The notes under the pieces were generated by a model. That model did not search any database and had not been told where the DNA came from. It worked only from the letters and a program-made list of their open reading frames with translations. This document shows, one piece after another, positions 1-8,425 of a stretch of 64,000 nt of DNA; the first letter of the stretch is position 1, and every line of letters begins with the position of its first letter. Both the position numbers and the translations under genes were made by a program. Origin of the DNA: Methanotrichaceae archaeon (GTDB lineage: Archaea; Halobacteriota; Methanosarcinia; Methanotrichales; Methanotrichaceae); NCBI GenBank assembly GCA_013178225.1, contig JABLXE010000007.1, positions 62,001 to 126,000 on the forward strand, given 5' to 3'.

Positions 1-200
1 TGCGAGATGCTGAGGGCTGGGCGCAGAATGAGGAGCGCAATCAAAGAGGCCGAGAGCAGCCTGGTGTTCTTGTCCCAGAAGAAGACGGCTGCCAGGGGAA
101 TAACTGTGTAAGGCCCGATGTAGGGAAGCAGTAGCACCATGAACCCTATGGCCAGCCGGGCAACATCCTCCTGCCGCATCAGCCACAAGACCTGCCTCAT
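1..200 (-). CDS. membrane protein, partial (cut by window edge)
   Basis: The frame opens with an ATG at 200 and runs off the left edge, giving about 66 residues. After a short charged start (MRQVLWLMRQEDVARL) there are two hydrophobic stretches, around residues 15-40 and 50-66, separated by a WDKN turn. This looks like the amino end of an integral membrane protein. It diverges from the cis-prenyltransferase-like gene with only about 40 bases between starts. I do not recognise the family from this fragment. Confidence 0.5.
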   Translation of the reverse strand, partial: MRQVLWLMRQEDVARLAIGFMVLLLPYIGPYTVIPLAAVFFWDKNTRLLSASLIALLILRPALSIS

Positions 201-241
201 CGCAAAAATACTTTGCCTTGAAGGATCTTTGGGTAGATTCG

Positions 242-853
242 ATGCTTCATCGCCTCTATGAACAATTTCTGGAGATAAGAATATCGCGCCGGGATCTGCC
301 GAAATGCGTAGCGGTGGTGCTCAACTCCGAGGACCTGGACCAGCCGGGACTAAAGCGGCTAAGAGATCTCATAGACTGGTGCAGCTCTCTTCCCATCCCC
401 TCTTTGGCGCTGTATGTGGACGAAGATTCCGCCGCCATGCAGCAGAAGATCGCCGAAACCCTCTCCGATGCCCCTGCGGAGATCTGCCTTCACACCGCAG
501 ACAGAGCTCTTCCTATGGGGAAGGGCGGCGAGATCAAGATGACCGTCTCCCTGGGAGTGGGCGGCAAACGCGAGGTGACTCTGGCTATGAGGGAGCTGTT
601 AAAGGAGGTGGAGGCTGGTAAATTGGAGCCCGAAGAGATAGACGAGGCCAAGATCGAGGCTCATCTCAGGTTCAAGCAGAAGCCGGATCTGGTGATCCGG
701 GCCGGAGGACGGCAGCTGAGCGATTTCATGATCTGGCAGGCTGCTTACTCCGAACTCTATTTCACCGATGTCAACTGGCGGTCCATGCGCAAGATAGACT
801 TCTTGCGGGCCATTCGGGACTCTCAAAAGAGAGATCGGCGCTTCGGGCGCTGA
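242..853 (+). CDS. cis-prenyltransferase (UppS)-like protein, probably non-catalytic subunit
   Basis: The C-terminal third carries the family signature: PDLVIRAGGRQLSDF, then WQAAYSELYFTDVNW and a basic RRFGR end, as in undecaprenyl/dehydrodolichyl diphosphate synthases. The N-terminal part aligns in layout (LYEQFLEI, then VAVVLNSEDL). However, the strand that normally carries the catalytic Asp-Gly-Asn-(G/R)-R motif reads LNSEDLDQ, so the Mg-pyrophosphate-binding motif is absent. The family has known non-catalytic partners (NgBR/Nus1 in eukaryotes, and a reported heteromeric enzyme in Methanosarcina) that keep the C-terminal RxG region. This protein probably pairs with a canonical UppS encoded elsewhere to make glycosyl-carrier polyprenyl phosphate. 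ATG 242 is chosen; an in-frame TTG at 218 would add 8 residues. It converges on kptA with 16 bases between stops. Confidence 0.75.
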   Translation: MLHRLYEQFLEIRISRRDLPKCVAVVLNSEDLDQPGLKRLRDLIDWCSSLPIPSLALYVDEDSAAMQQKIAETLSDAPAEICLHTADRALPMGKGGEIKMTVSLGVGGKREVTLAMRELLKEVEAGKLEPEEIDEAKIEAHLRFKQKPDLVIRAGGRQLSDFMIWQAAYSELYFTDVNWRSMRKIDFLRAIRDSQKRDRRFGR

Positions 854-869
854 ACCGATCCGGTGTTTT

Positions 870-1508
870 TTAGTTTTTCCTGAGGTCCTTGCAGGAGAGA
901 ATGCTCAGGTATTTGGGTGGAATCTTCTCCGAGATGATGATGTCCGGGTTGACGGTCATCATCTTGACCCCATCTCTTTGCGCTGCCGCAGCATCTGTTT
1001 GTATCACCCGGGGATTGCTGGTCCTGAAGGTGGCCACATGCCAGGCCTTCTCCGGAGAGGTGGAAAGATGCACGTACCGCTGCGAGGCGGGCTTGAGCCC
1101 GATCTCGATAATTCTGTCCGCCTCCTCCTCTGAGGCTCCGTAATACAGCTTGGGGAGAGTGTTGCTGGGATGGTCCAGCTCCACGTTCACGGAATGGCCG
1201 TAGCGGGCCCTGACCTTTCCCTCACGGATCTCGTATCTCTGTTTGGGGTCGGACTCAACCAGGGCGATCAGCATCTCTTCGCTGGCCCAGCGATGCCTCT
1301 TTCTGAGAGCGTCGCTCGCGCTGGTGATGTCCACCCACCCCCTGGAATCCATAGAGAGGCCCAGATCGCCAGGAAAATGGCGCAGCATCCCTGCAACCAG
1401 CCTTCCCAGCTGCTCGGTCTTGGCTTCATCCAGAATAAGCTGCCCGGCAAAGCCGCAATCGCACATCTCTCCTCTGAAGAAACCATGCTCAGGGCAACGC
1501 TTTATCAT
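870..1508 (-). CDS. kptA: RNA 2'-phosphotransferase (Tpt1/KptA)
   Basis: Transfers an internal RNA 2'-phosphate to NAD+, giving ADP-ribose 1'',2''-cyclic phosphate and nicotinamide. In archaea it may act in RNA repair or NAD-dependent RNA modification. The 212 residues start with a small zinc knuckle (Cys5, His8, Cys16, Cys18). The KptA core follows: LVAGMLRH with Arg43-His44, a GW pair at 57-58, RYGHS with Arg102 and His105, YYGA at 122-125 and RYVHLS at 144-149. These match the family's catalytic Arg/His set and NAD-binding segments. The ATG at 1508 has a GAGG box upstream and shares a TATA-bearing intergenic region with the mptA operon. Confidence 0.9.
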   Translation of the reverse strand: MIKRCPEHGFFRGEMCDCGFAGQLILDEAKTEQLGRLVAGMLRHFPGDLGLSMDSRGWVDITSASDALRKRHRWASEEMLIALVESDPKQRYEIREGKVRARYGHSVNVELDHPSNTLPKLYYGASEEEADRIIEIGLKPASQRYVHLSTSPEKAWHVATFRTSNPRVIQTDAAAAQRDGVKMMTVNPDIIISEKIPPKYLSILSCKDLRKN

Positions 1509-1541
1509 GGCACAAATCCTCTTTTATTGAGTAATCCTTCG

Positions 1542-1553
1542 CCTAGATATAGG
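1542..1553. promoter_or_regulatory. shared near-palindromic TATA element
   Basis: The 12-base element CCTAGATATAGG sits in the 80-base gap between the divergent kptA and mptA-operon starts. It reads as a TATA-like box on both strands. It lies about 34 bases upstream of the kptA ATG and about 40 upstream of the small ORF start, at plausible archaeal TATA spacing for short leaders. Assignment is by position and composition only. Confidence 0.4.
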
Positions 1554-1590
1554 TGACCATTACCGGGCAAAGCCTCAAATATGTTTGTTG

Positions 1591-1863
1591 ATGCATTTGT
1601 CCCACATGCCCGATTCGGATGCGGTCGCCCAGAAGCTGCGTCAGATGCTGCTTGATTTGGGCGACGATCAGGTCATGGCCGAGGCCGAAAGGGCTCTGCT
1701 GGAACTGTGCGAGCGTGACCGCCGGATAAACGAGACCATGGAAGAGCTTCTGCAAGAGGTGGACGACTTGCTGCTTCGCATGGACAGGCTGGATATCGAG
1801 GCTCTCGAGTCCGGAGAAGACGATTTCTGCGAAGAGGGGAGGTCTCATGAACCTCCTGCCTGA
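1591..1863 (+). CDS. small acidic coiled-coil protein upstream of mptA
   Basis: About 90 residues, rich in Glu, Asp and Leu with heptad-like spacing (e.g. [19 protein letters not shown]), predicting a helical coiled coil over roughly residues 10-75. No enzyme motif is visible and I do not recognise the family. Its last 17 bases overlap the start of mptA, so translation is probably coupled. The start is uncertain: ATG 1591 or ATG 1606, with no clear ribosome-binding site. It may be a regulatory or partner protein of the pterin pathway, on context alone. Confidence 0.6.
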   Translation: MHLSHMPDSDAVAQKLRQMLLDLGDDQVMAEAERALLELCERDRRINETMEELLQEVDDLLLRMDRLDIEALESGEDDFCEEGRSHEPPA

Positions 1864-2800
1864 CATTCAGGCCTGCGTTCCCGATTATCCCATAAATCTC
1901 ACCCGGGTAGGAGTGACAGGCGTCAAGAAGCTGGTGAAAGTCGAGCGCGGCGGCGATGAGCGCCCGGTGGTGTTAATCTCCAACTTCGAAGTATTCGTGG
2001 ATCTTCCCTCGGACCGGAAGGGAGCAAACCTGTCCCGCAACTTCGAGGTGATCGACGACGTGCTGGAGGCGGCCATAAACCGGCCGGTATATGAAATCGA
2101 GGAGCTCTGCGGGGAGATCGCCCAGAGGCTGCTCTCCCGGCACGAATACGCCTCGCGAGCGGAGGTGAAGATGAAGAGCGAGTACATCGTCCGCAGGCAG
2201 ACGCCCTACACCAGGGTTAACTGTCAGGAAGTGGTGGACATCTTTGCCGAGGCCGTGGCCAGGGCCGGGCCTGATGGTTACGTGAGAAAAAAAGTGGGTG
2301 CCGAGGTGGTGGGCACAACAGCCTGTCCCTGTGCGCAGGAGATCATGAGGGACAAGGTCAGGCAGGAGCTGGCAAAGCTGGGATTGTCCCTAAAGGAGGC
2401 TGCCGAAATTGCTGAGCGGCTTCCCGTTGCCACCCACAACCAGCGCGGGCGGGGAAGCGTCTCCATTGAGGTGCGCAACCAGCGCTGCGTGTCGATTGAT
2501 CGGATCATCAGGATCATCGAGGAATCCATGAGCTCCAAGGTCTACGGCCTATTGAAGAGGCCCGATGAGGCGATGGTGGTCGAGAGGGCACACAGCAACC
2601 CCAAGTTCGTCGAAGACTGCGTGCGGTCAATGGCCCAGAAGGTCGTGGACTCCTTTCCGGACCTGCCCGAGGATGCTGCGGTCACGCTAAAGCAGATCAA
2701 TGAAGAGAGCATTCATCAGCACAATGCCTTTGCCGAGAGGGTGGCCACCATGGGAGAGCTGAGAGCTGAACTGGCACATATGGGAAGGGACCAGGCTTGA
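1847..2800 (+). CDS. mptA: GTP cyclohydrolase MptA (archaeal GTP cyclohydrolase IV)
   Basis: Fe(II)-dependent conversion of GTP to 7,8-dihydroneopterin 2',3'-cyclic phosphate, the first step of tetrahydromethanopterin synthesis. Without that pathway the organism could not carry C1 units in methanogenesis. The 317-residue protein has the family's normal length and opening ([22 protein letters not shown]), a [10 protein letters not shown] segment near residue 160, [10 protein letters not shown] near 195 and [12 protein letters not shown] near 250. ATG 1847 has a strong GGAGGT box at 1838-1843 inside the preceding gene. Its TGA overlaps the TTG start of the next gene, so the three genes form a translationally coupled operon. 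Confidence 0.95.
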   Translation: MNLLPDIQACVPDYPINLTRVGVTGVKKLVKVERGGDERPVVLISNFEVFVDLPSDRKGANLSRNFEVIDDVLEAAINRPVYEIEELCGEIAQRLLSRHEYASRAEVKMKSEYIVRRQTPYTRVNCQEVVDIFAEAVARAGPDGYVRKKVGAEVVGTTACPCAQEIMRDKVRQELAKLGLSLKEAAEIAERLPVATHNQRGRGSVSIEVRNQRCVSIDRIIRIIEESMSSKVYGLLKRPDEAMVVERAHSNPKFVEDCVRSMAQKVVDSFPDLPEDAAVTLKQINEESIHQHNAFAERVATMGELRAELAHMGRDQA

Positions 2801-3555
2801 ACGGAATAGATGGCATTGCCGCATCGTTCAGAGATCTGTTAAACGACAGGCCGATCATTGCCCGCTGCGAGCTTTTGGCCCGCAGCTACGAGTTCGTGAG
2901 GTCGGCCGACCTCAGCCCGGCCGAGAGACAGGAGCTGGAAAAGACGGCCGGAAAGGACATCTCCTCCGGGATTTTCAGGAGCATCATGAACGGCGAGCCG
3001 GTCTTTTCATCTCTGCCAAAAATTGACACTTACACCACTTTAAATGGCAGGATCTTTCATTTCCTGCACACCTGCGAGTACGGCCGACAGGATTTCGATG
3101 ATGCCTACCGCAAGTTCCTGCAGCTGCGTCCCGGCCTGAAGGCATTGATGCGCGAGAATCTGGCCCAGATCATGAAGGATTTCATGAGCGAAGCGGGATA
3201 CGACCTGACTCAGGAAAACCTGCCGGAGATGACCTTTGAGGCCGGCTCAAGGAAGATCCGGGCCCTGATAGCCACAAGCGTCAAGTCGCTGGACTCAGAA
3301 CAGTGCAAGCCGGGGTCGGAATCGGAGCTGGTGGTGCTGGTTCCCAGCGGAGAGAGCCTCGAGCCCTTCATGCTGTTCTTCCGGGAGCACGGCCAGGACC
3401 TTACCGAGGCCGGGGCGCAGGTTTGGATCGCCAATCTGGAGAAGGGAACTGTCGATCCGTTCATCGGCTACACCACTGACATGGACATCTACGAACAGTT
3501 CAATAATCCCCGGCTGGCGGAGATGGTCAGGGCCAACTGGACAGTCAAGAGCTAA
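2797..3555 (+). CDS. conserved-looking hypothetical protein coupled to mptA
   Basis: A 252-residue soluble protein starting at TTG 2797, overlapping the mptA stop (TTGA). No signal peptide or membrane segment. The first half is helical (e.g. [20 protein letters not shown]). The second half alternates strands and helices, with [15 protein letters not shown] around residue 180 and [13 protein letters not shown] around 210. I do not recognise a family or catalytic motif. Tight coupling to mptA suggests expression with the pterin pathway but does not establish a role. The start is fixed by the overlap rather than by a ribosome-binding site. Confidence 0.7.
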   Translation: MNGIDGIAASFRDLLNDRPIIARCELLARSYEFVRSADLSPAERQELEKTAGKDISSGIFRSIMNGEPVFSSLPKIDTYTTLNGRIFHFLHTCEYGRQDFDDAYRKFLQLRPGLKALMRENLAQIMKDFMSEAGYDLTQENLPEMTFEAGSRKIRALIATSVKSLDSEQCKPGSESELVVLVPSGESLEPFMLFFREHGQDLTEAGAQVWIANLEKGTVDPFIGYTTDMDIYEQFNNPRLAEMVRANWTVKS

Positions 3556-3947
3556 GGCTTTTGCTGTCCGTTCATTTTTGTTCTTGCTGTCCATTCATCT
3601 TTGCTTTCGATTCCGGTTTTAATTCATCCTCATTTTGCCTTTGTTCTCATTTGCTGTAGATTTCGTCATCTATCAGCGGCTAATTGGCTATCGAGCAGAA
3701 AAGCCAGGGAGGCCGATCTCGACCGGAAGGTCATAAAAAAATTTTCGTAAATGGTCCTGGGTGTCCTGTCAATTGCCGGTTTTTGAAATCATTCATTGTA
3801 GCCTATTCTAAAAGGAGTCTATCTTCGATTATTACCATTAATATCATTAAAATATTTATTCGAATACCCTCGAACCTGAAGCAAGAGTTAAATAGGTGGA
3901 GCAGTACCTAAATACAGGTAGCAAACCCAGAGTGAAGGGTGGGGTGT
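3556..3947. other. intergenic region with promoter of the secreted protein
   Basis: 392 AT-rich bases with no convincing gene. A TATA-like stretch, AAAATATTTATTCG, lies at about 3849-3862, some 85-100 bases before the ATG at 3948. This suggests a leader of about 65-70 bases for the secreted protein. A purine-rich GGGTGGGGTG directly precedes that ATG. A 75-codon frame at 3684-3911 has no coding character that I can support. Confidence 0.4.
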
Positions 3948-5639
3948 ATGAGGTTAAAAATTTCTGCACTGGCTGCACTTTCAATTTCGGTCGCATTTTT
4001 AGTATTGTGTAGTGCCGCCTTGGGAGTAGTTGGCGATAGCGGGGTAACAAACGATGTCCCGGCCACAGCCTCTGGCCAGAATTATGCTGGGGCGGGCTTG
4101 GATTCCGCTTTGGGAACGATATCCGGGAGCTATCCGGACCCTCAAATGAGCACAGCTTTCAATTATCAGGGCGCCGGTCCAGGCAGCGGATATTCACAGG
4201 CCCAGGATTATCAGGGAAGCCCGGCAGGCTCTCAAGCCTACGGTTACACTGCACCGCAGGCCACAGGGCCGTATCAGGAGCGGCTTTCGCCTGACGACCT
4301 GAGGCTCTCCATGCCGCAGGCCGAGAGCTTCCAGCCGGACAGCAACAAGAATTTCGCTGCCGCAACGCTTCCAAGCAGCCTCTCCGTCGAGGGCTACAGC
4401 ACAACCCAGACCAAGGCCACCTGGTACTATCCGGAGTTCAGCAGCTCCAATAACCGGTTTTATGCTCAAACCAGTTCCGGGCTCACGACCACGGCTGCCT
4501 GCAGCGCCGGCGGCTATCTGCCCCTGTGGGCGGACGTGAAATCTGCCGGAAACCTCTATGTTTACGAATGGTATCCAAACCAGCAGACTCCGTACATCAC
4601 CTGGGGCGGCTGGAACTGGCAGGGATGGAAGAAAGGATGGTTCGGGGGCGACTCGCCGGGCTGGCATATCCTCTGCTACAACTGCAGGGATTGGTCCAAC
4701 TACGTCTACATCTACGTCTATCCGGCCAATGCCTACGCCAATAGCTATGGCAATACCTATGGTAACGCTCCCGGCAGCTATGGAAGCGCTTACGGATCTG
4801 CCTACGGAACCACCTACGGAACTACCTCCGGCTACGGAGCCACCTACGGCTCAGGCTATGGCTCAGGCTCGACGGGCCCGGTCACCAGCGGCCTTGTGGC
4901 CAGTCATCTTCCCTCGGGAGCGCCCACTCCGCCCAACATCGACTCCGAGAAGCTGGTATTCCCAGACTACACCCTGATTGCGCCCAGCTCCACCACCTAC
5001 CAGTCTTCGGCGCTCTATTATTCCCTGGCAGGCATGTCCGGGGCGTCCGGGTACTCGACCGCGGGCAGCTGTCCGGGATGCAACGCCCAGGGCCAGTACT
5101 TTGCGGCCTCCGGAGGCTCCACTGGAAGCTCCTCGGCGGGCTATCCCACAGCCTGGACCGCTCAGGGGGCGGCTCAGGGAAGCTGCACTGCCTGTGCTAC
5201 AGCAGCATCCGGCAATCAGGTGAGCGGCTGCACAGGCCAGGGCAACTGCCAGACCTGCGCCGTGCAGGGATTCACAGCTCAGCCGGCTCAGGTCGTCCAG
5301 ACCTACCAGACGGTTTTCCCAGGTCCGTCCACCTATAAGTGCAACGAATACTACCTGCAGAACTGGCAGGATAACCTGTGCACTGTGGGAAGCGCCAGGT
5401 GCAATGAGTGGCTGCCCCTGTGGTCCAAGATCAGTCAACCGGGAAATTATTGGTCCTTTGAGTGGACCATGTGCGGCAGCAACGCGTTCTGCTCGCCAGA
5501 GGTGAAGAACTTCGGCTGCAAGGGAGCGGGATGGCATATGACCTGGTTCAGGGGCAACAAACCAGGCTGGTACGTGCTGAGCTACCACTGCAACGACTGG
5601 TCGAACTACGTCTACATCTACGTCTGGCCCTCAACCTGA
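3948..5639 (+). CDS. secreted Gly/Ser/Tyr-rich protein with duplicated WSNYVYIYV module (possible sheath or surface protein)
   Basis: 563 residues. Residues 1-28 form a signal peptide (MRLKIS, hydrophobic core, AALG). Two copies of a 75-residue module lie at about 184-259 and 485-561. Both contain LPLW, PGN or AGN, EW, a WF-x-G motif, PGW and the nearly identical DWSNYVYIYV end. Between them are a YG-repeat linker (about 266-308, units such as SYGSAYG) and a Cys-bearing low-complexity stretch with three CxxC pairs (375-378, 413-416, 434-437). Residues 40-150 are Gln/Ser/Gly-rich. Aromatic, low-complexity and beta-rich composition fits an extracellular structural protein. Methanothrix filaments have an amyloid-like protein sheath, and this protein has comparable size and style; identity with a known sheath protein is untested. 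ATG 3948 is preferred to the upstream GTG 3939. Confidence 0.75.
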   Translation: MRLKISALAALSISVAFLVLCSAALGVVGDSGVTNDVPATASGQNYAGAGLDSALGTISGSYPDPQMSTAFNYQGAGPGSGYSQAQDYQGSPAGSQAYGYTAPQATGPYQERLSPDDLRLSMPQAESFQPDSNKNFAAATLPSSLSVEGYSTTQTKATWYYPEFSSSNNRFYAQTSSGLTTTAACSAGGYLPLWADVKSAGNLYVYEWYPNQQTPYITWGGWNWQGWKKGWFGGDSPGWHILCYNCRDWSNYVYIYVYPANAYANSYGNTYGNAPGSYGSAYGSAYGTTYGTTSGYGATYGSGYGSGSTGPVTSGLVASHLPSGAPTPPNIDSEKLVFPDYTLIAPSSTTYQSSALYYSLAGMSGASGYSTAGSCPGCNAQGQYFAASGGSTGSSSAGYPTAWTAQGAAQGSCTACATAASGNQVSGCTGQGNCQTCAVQGFTAQPAQVVQTYQTVFPGPSTYKCNEYYLQNWQDNLCTVGSARCNEWLPLWSKISQPGNYWSFEWTMCGSNAFCSPEVKNFGCKGAGWHMTWFRGNKPGWYVLSYHCNDWSNYVYIYVWPST

Positions 5640-5792
5640 GATCCAGATTGAGGTTGAATGAGATCGAGATGAGGTTGAGACGAGGTTGAGACTGAGACCG
5701 GGAGCCCTGTCGCCCGGGCGGCGGCGGACCTAGCTCGGTACAGCCCGGTCGCCAATCCGGCCGGGTACAGCCTATCTTTTTTAGGCGATCGG
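5640..5792. repeat. short direct repeats downstream of the secreted-protein gene
   Basis: Just after the stop codon, GAGGTTGAGAC is tandemly repeated at 5671-5692, with further GAGGTTGA-like units upstream from 5649. A GC-rich stretch (5700-5730) follows, then GGTACAGCC twice (about 5736 and 5765). It lies between a structural-protein gene and the rps3ae promoter. It may include a transcription-termination region, but I see no clear hairpin plus T-tract. Confidence 0.35.
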
Positions 5793-5800
5793 TTTATATA
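5793..5800 (+). promoter_or_regulatory. TATA box of rps3ae
   Basis: TTTATATA lies about 50-57 bases before the TTG start at 5850. With the usual archaeal spacing, transcription would begin near 5822. That gives a leader of about 28 bases containing the GGAGG box at 5838-5842. Confidence 0.6.
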
Positions 5801-5849
5801 GAGCTAGCTTTGATGGTGTTCGGATTATTACCTTCCTGGAGGATGTTTA

Positions 5850-6479
5850 TTGGCTAGAAGATCACAAAGAAAAGCAGAAAGCAGAAAGGCTAAGCAATGG
5901 TATAAGGTAATCAGCCCCGAGATGTTCGGAAGATCTCCTGTGGGCGAGACTGTGGCACTTGATCCCGAAAAAGTTGTGGGCAGGGTAATTGAGACCACTC
6001 TAGGCGACATCACAAACAATTTCTCAAAGCAGAACACCAAGCTCAGGTTCAGGGTCGACCGCGTGGCTGGAGATGCCGCGTACACCAAGTTCGTGGGCCA
6101 CGAGATGACCACTGACTACATCAGGTCCCTGGTCAAGAGGAGAACCTCCCGCATCGATGCCATCGTCGATGTAACCACCACCGACGGCTACGAGGTCAGA
6201 GTCAAGCCCAGCTGCTTCACGGTCAAGAGAGCGCGCGCGAATCAGGTCAAGAGCATCAGAGAGATCTCAAGAACTGTGATCGCCGAGAAGGTCAAGGGCC
6301 TGGACCTGAACCAGCTGATTCAAGAGGTCGTTTTGGGCAAGCTTTCTCTGGACATCTACAAAGAAGCCAAGATGGTCTATCCGCTGCGCCGCGTTGAGGT
6401 CAGAAAGACTGAGATACTGACCGAGCCAGCGATTTCATCTGCGCCTTCGGCTCCCGAGGCTCCGGCTCCGGTATCCTGA
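5850..6479 (+). CDS. rps3ae: 30S ribosomal protein eS1 (S3Ae)
   Basis: Structural protein of the small ribosomal subunit in archaea and eukaryotes. The 209-residue product has the basic N terminus (ARRSQRKAESRKAKQWYKV), then ISPEMFG, the DVTTTDGYEVRVKP strand and KEAKMVYPLRRVEVRKTE near the C terminus, all typical of S3Ae. The C-terminal 20 residues are a Pro/Ala-rich tail. The start is TTG 5850, preceded by GGAGG at 5838-5842 with good spacing and followed at once by the conserved Ala-Arg-Arg; no ATG lies nearby. It has its own promoter and appears monocistronic. Confidence 0.95.
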   Translation: MARRSQRKAESRKAKQWYKVISPEMFGRSPVGETVALDPEKVVGRVIETTLGDITNNFSKQNTKLRFRVDRVAGDAAYTKFVGHEMTTDYIRSLVKRRTSRIDAIVDVTTTDGYEVRVKPSCFTVKRARANQVKSIREISRTVIAEKVKGLDLNQLIQEVVLGKLSLDIYKEAKMVYPLRRVEVRKTEILTEPAISSAPSAPEAPAPVS

Positions 6480-6766
6480 AGCGCAAATCCGTCCGACGGC
6501 GCTCCTCTTGCCGCCCAGCGAGAGTGAGCGCTGAGAAGAGATTTTTGCGGGACTACTGTAGTCAGGTTAGCTGGGCTCAGAAGACGGGGCGCTTTTTAGC
6601 TTTGCGGTTATTCAGCGGGCGGGGGAACACTTTTTCAGCGTTTTGTCACTCCTTTCCGTCTTACGTCCAGAAAGACATCCTCTAATATTGTATATTGAGA
6701 CGCTTTTGCAGATCGAAAGCCCTATGGCAGAAGAGGCCAGAAGGCAGCTTGCCAAGTGGCAAAGAG

Positions 6767-7186
6767 ATGAACCAGAAAATGAAACCGGAAAATAAAGAGC
6801 TGATCGCCTCTCTTCTGCAGAGCAGCACCTCCCTTCAGGAGGACATAATCGACGATACCGAACAGATGCTGGGGACTGTTCCCTTCATCCTGCGGGTCAT
6901 GGCCCGCCGCCCGGAGTACATGATCTTCTCGACCCTCAAGGACTTTTACGCGCTGCGGCCGAAGAGTTTCGATGCCAAGACCGCAGAGCTGCTGGTGGTG
7001 GCAGCAGCAGCCAGCGCCGGGGCAGACCGCTGCCTGAAGGTGCACATGGCCGCCGCAGAGCGGGCCGGGGCCACCGAGGACGAGATCCTGGACACACTGT
7101 TAATCGCCGCCACCATCGGCCAGACCAAGGTTCTGGCTTCAGCCCTGAAGACCTTCCGGGACTTCGAGGGCCGCCCCAAGGAGTAG
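6767..7186 (+). CDS. AhpD-like / carboxymuconolactone decarboxylase family protein
   Basis: An all-helical protein of about 140 residues with the family pattern FDAKTAELLVVAAAASAGADRCLKVHMAAA followed by AGATEDEILDTLLIAATI. In peroxidase-type AhpD the helix start carries CxxC before the His; here only one Cys (RCLKVH) remains, so a disulfide-redox role is unlikely and the reaction is unknown. Starts at ATG 6767 or 6779 are possible, neither with a strong ribosome-binding site. A TATA-like TAATATTGTATATTG lies near 6681-6695. A 23-codon frame beginning at ATG 6724 overlaps the start and could be an upstream ORF. The gene converges on the DUF362 gene. Confidence 0.8.
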   Translation: MNQKMKPENKELIASLLQSSTSLQEDIIDDTEQMLGTVPFILRVMARRPEYMIFSTLKDFYALRPKSFDAKTAELLVVAAAASAGADRCLKVHMAAAERAGATEDEILDTLLIAATIGQTKVLASALKTFRDFEGRPKE

Positions 7187-7252
7187 CTGTCGAGCGGCGG
7201 AGCGGCGAGCAGCGGGGCCGCAAACTCAGGCCATCTAAAAGTGAGGGCGGTT

Positions 7253-8170
7253 TCAAGCCTCCGCCGCCAGGAGTTGTCCGACCTCCTCCGCGGCCTTCTG
7301 GCTGCGGGAGTCGAGAGGCACAAGCTCGATCTCTTCTGCCGATCTCACACCTATTCCCAGCTCGGCCGCTCTGGCTATCTGTTCCTGCTCAAATATCCTT
7401 CCTCTCATCACCTCGGGAGTGCTGCCAAAATAGCGGAGCAGGGCCACGCCCACGGCGTCGATTGCGATCCTGTCCGAGCTTGCCAGAATGAGATTGGGAG
7501 TGATCAGCTCTCCTTTCTCCGGGCCGCCGCGCGCAAATCCGGAGGAGGCATCCATGACCACCAGATCCACCCTGTAAAATGCATTGATCTCGGCAATCAT
7601 CAGCCTCTGATATGGAGACGAATGAAGCTCTCTCATGTAGTCCCGGCCAGCCTCCTCGGACCTTCCAGCAACCAGGCCTACTGAGTTCTTGAGGGACATG
7701 GTGAAGTGGCCGCCGAAGCGGTGGGTCTTGAGGCAGCAGGTTTGAACGATCCGGTCCGCATCCTGAAATATCCTGGCAATCTTAAAACCGCTTTTCCAGT
7801 GCAGAGAATCGGACTGTATGTCCAGCCAGCCGTTGGAGGCCAGGTTCTCCAGGTCGATCAGCTCGAAGCCCAGTTCACGGGCGAGGGCGAAGACGCCTCT
7901 GTTCTTCAAAACCCCAGGCGTATCCCCCATGCCGCTCCTCTCGGCCATCACCAGCTTGCTCGACCTGGCCGTCAGGTGCTCTGCCAGGGTCCTGAGGGTG
8001 TCAGGGTGAGTCGTTGCCGGAAAGGGATCGTCGCTGTTGTAGTTGGCCTTGAGAGCCACGGTTCCGCCGGACCCGAGGTCGAACCGTTCCAGAAGCGCCC
8101 TTATGGCTCGATTGCGATTGGAATCGGAGGAATCTATCAGAAATACTTTGGAGCTAGGAGTGGAATTCAT
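7253..8170 (-). CDS. DUF362 family protein
   Basis: 305 residues, matching the DUF362 domain: VALKANYNSDDPFPATTHPDTL near residue 45, VMAERSGMGDTPGVL near 80, a central CCLKTHRFGGHFTMSLKN near 145, and VDLVVMDASSGFARGGPEKG near 205. Many DUF362 proteins have an added 4Fe-4S ferredoxin pair; none is present here. The biochemical role of the family is not established. ATG 8170 is chosen over an in-frame GTG five codons upstream because a TATA box at 8193-8200 sits about 26 bases before it, predicting a leaderless transcript. Confidence 0.85.
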   Translation of the reverse strand: MNSTPSSKVFLIDSSDSNRNRAIRALLERFDLGSGGTVALKANYNSDDPFPATTHPDTLRTLAEHLTARSSKLVMAERSGMGDTPGVLKNRGVFALARELGFELIDLENLASNGWLDIQSDSLHWKSGFKIARIFQDADRIVQTCCLKTHRFGGHFTMSLKNSVGLVAGRSEEAGRDYMRELHSSPYQRLMIAEINAFYRVDLVVMDASSGFARGGPEKGELITPNLILASSDRIAIDAVGVALLRYFGSTPEVMRGRIFEQEQIARAAELGIGVRSAEEIELVPLDSRSQKAAEEVGQLLAAEA

Positions 8171-8192
8171 GATGATAATTAGCACAACAAAC

Positions 8193-8200
8193 TATAAAAA
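8193..8200 (-). promoter_or_regulatory. TATA box of the DUF362 gene
   Basis: On the minus strand this reads TTTTTATA. Its centre is about 26 bases upstream of the ATG at 8170, so transcription and translation starts should nearly coincide. Confidence 0.5.
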
Positions 8201-8313
8201 TTTGATTTTGATATTCGAAATATAAAAGGATGGATCCTGGTTCCTTATTCGGAACCATGAATCCAGTGGCTTCCTGACCGGAGCAAAAATTTGATTGGAG
8301 AAGGATATTGTAG

Positions 8314-8347
8314 AAAGTTGATTGATAAAGTTGATTGATAAAGTTGA
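8314..8347. repeat. 13-bp tandem repeat in the paaK-DUF362 gap
   Basis: AAAGTTGATTGAT occurs twice in tandem (8314-8326, 8327-8339), followed by a partial third unit (8340-8347). Related fragments (CGATTGATTGAG, AAAGTTGGTG) follow. It lies downstream of the paaK stop and upstream of the DUF362 promoter. No function is evident; it may be a slippage product. Confidence 0.6.
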
Positions 8348-8425
8348 GCGGAGTCGATTGATTGAGAAAGTTGGTGATGGTGAAATAAGATTGAGTGGAG
8401 AAGGGTTTTCCAAAAATCCCTCCCC

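Noticed and set aside
3684-3911. 75-codon frame upstream of the secreted-protein gene
   Set aside because: It spans the presumed promoter and has biased, low-complexity composition without any protein pattern.
4863-5588. 241-codon minus-strand frame over the secreted-protein gene
   Set aside because: Antisense shadow of low-complexity coding sequence; the plus-strand product has a signal peptide and duplicated modules.
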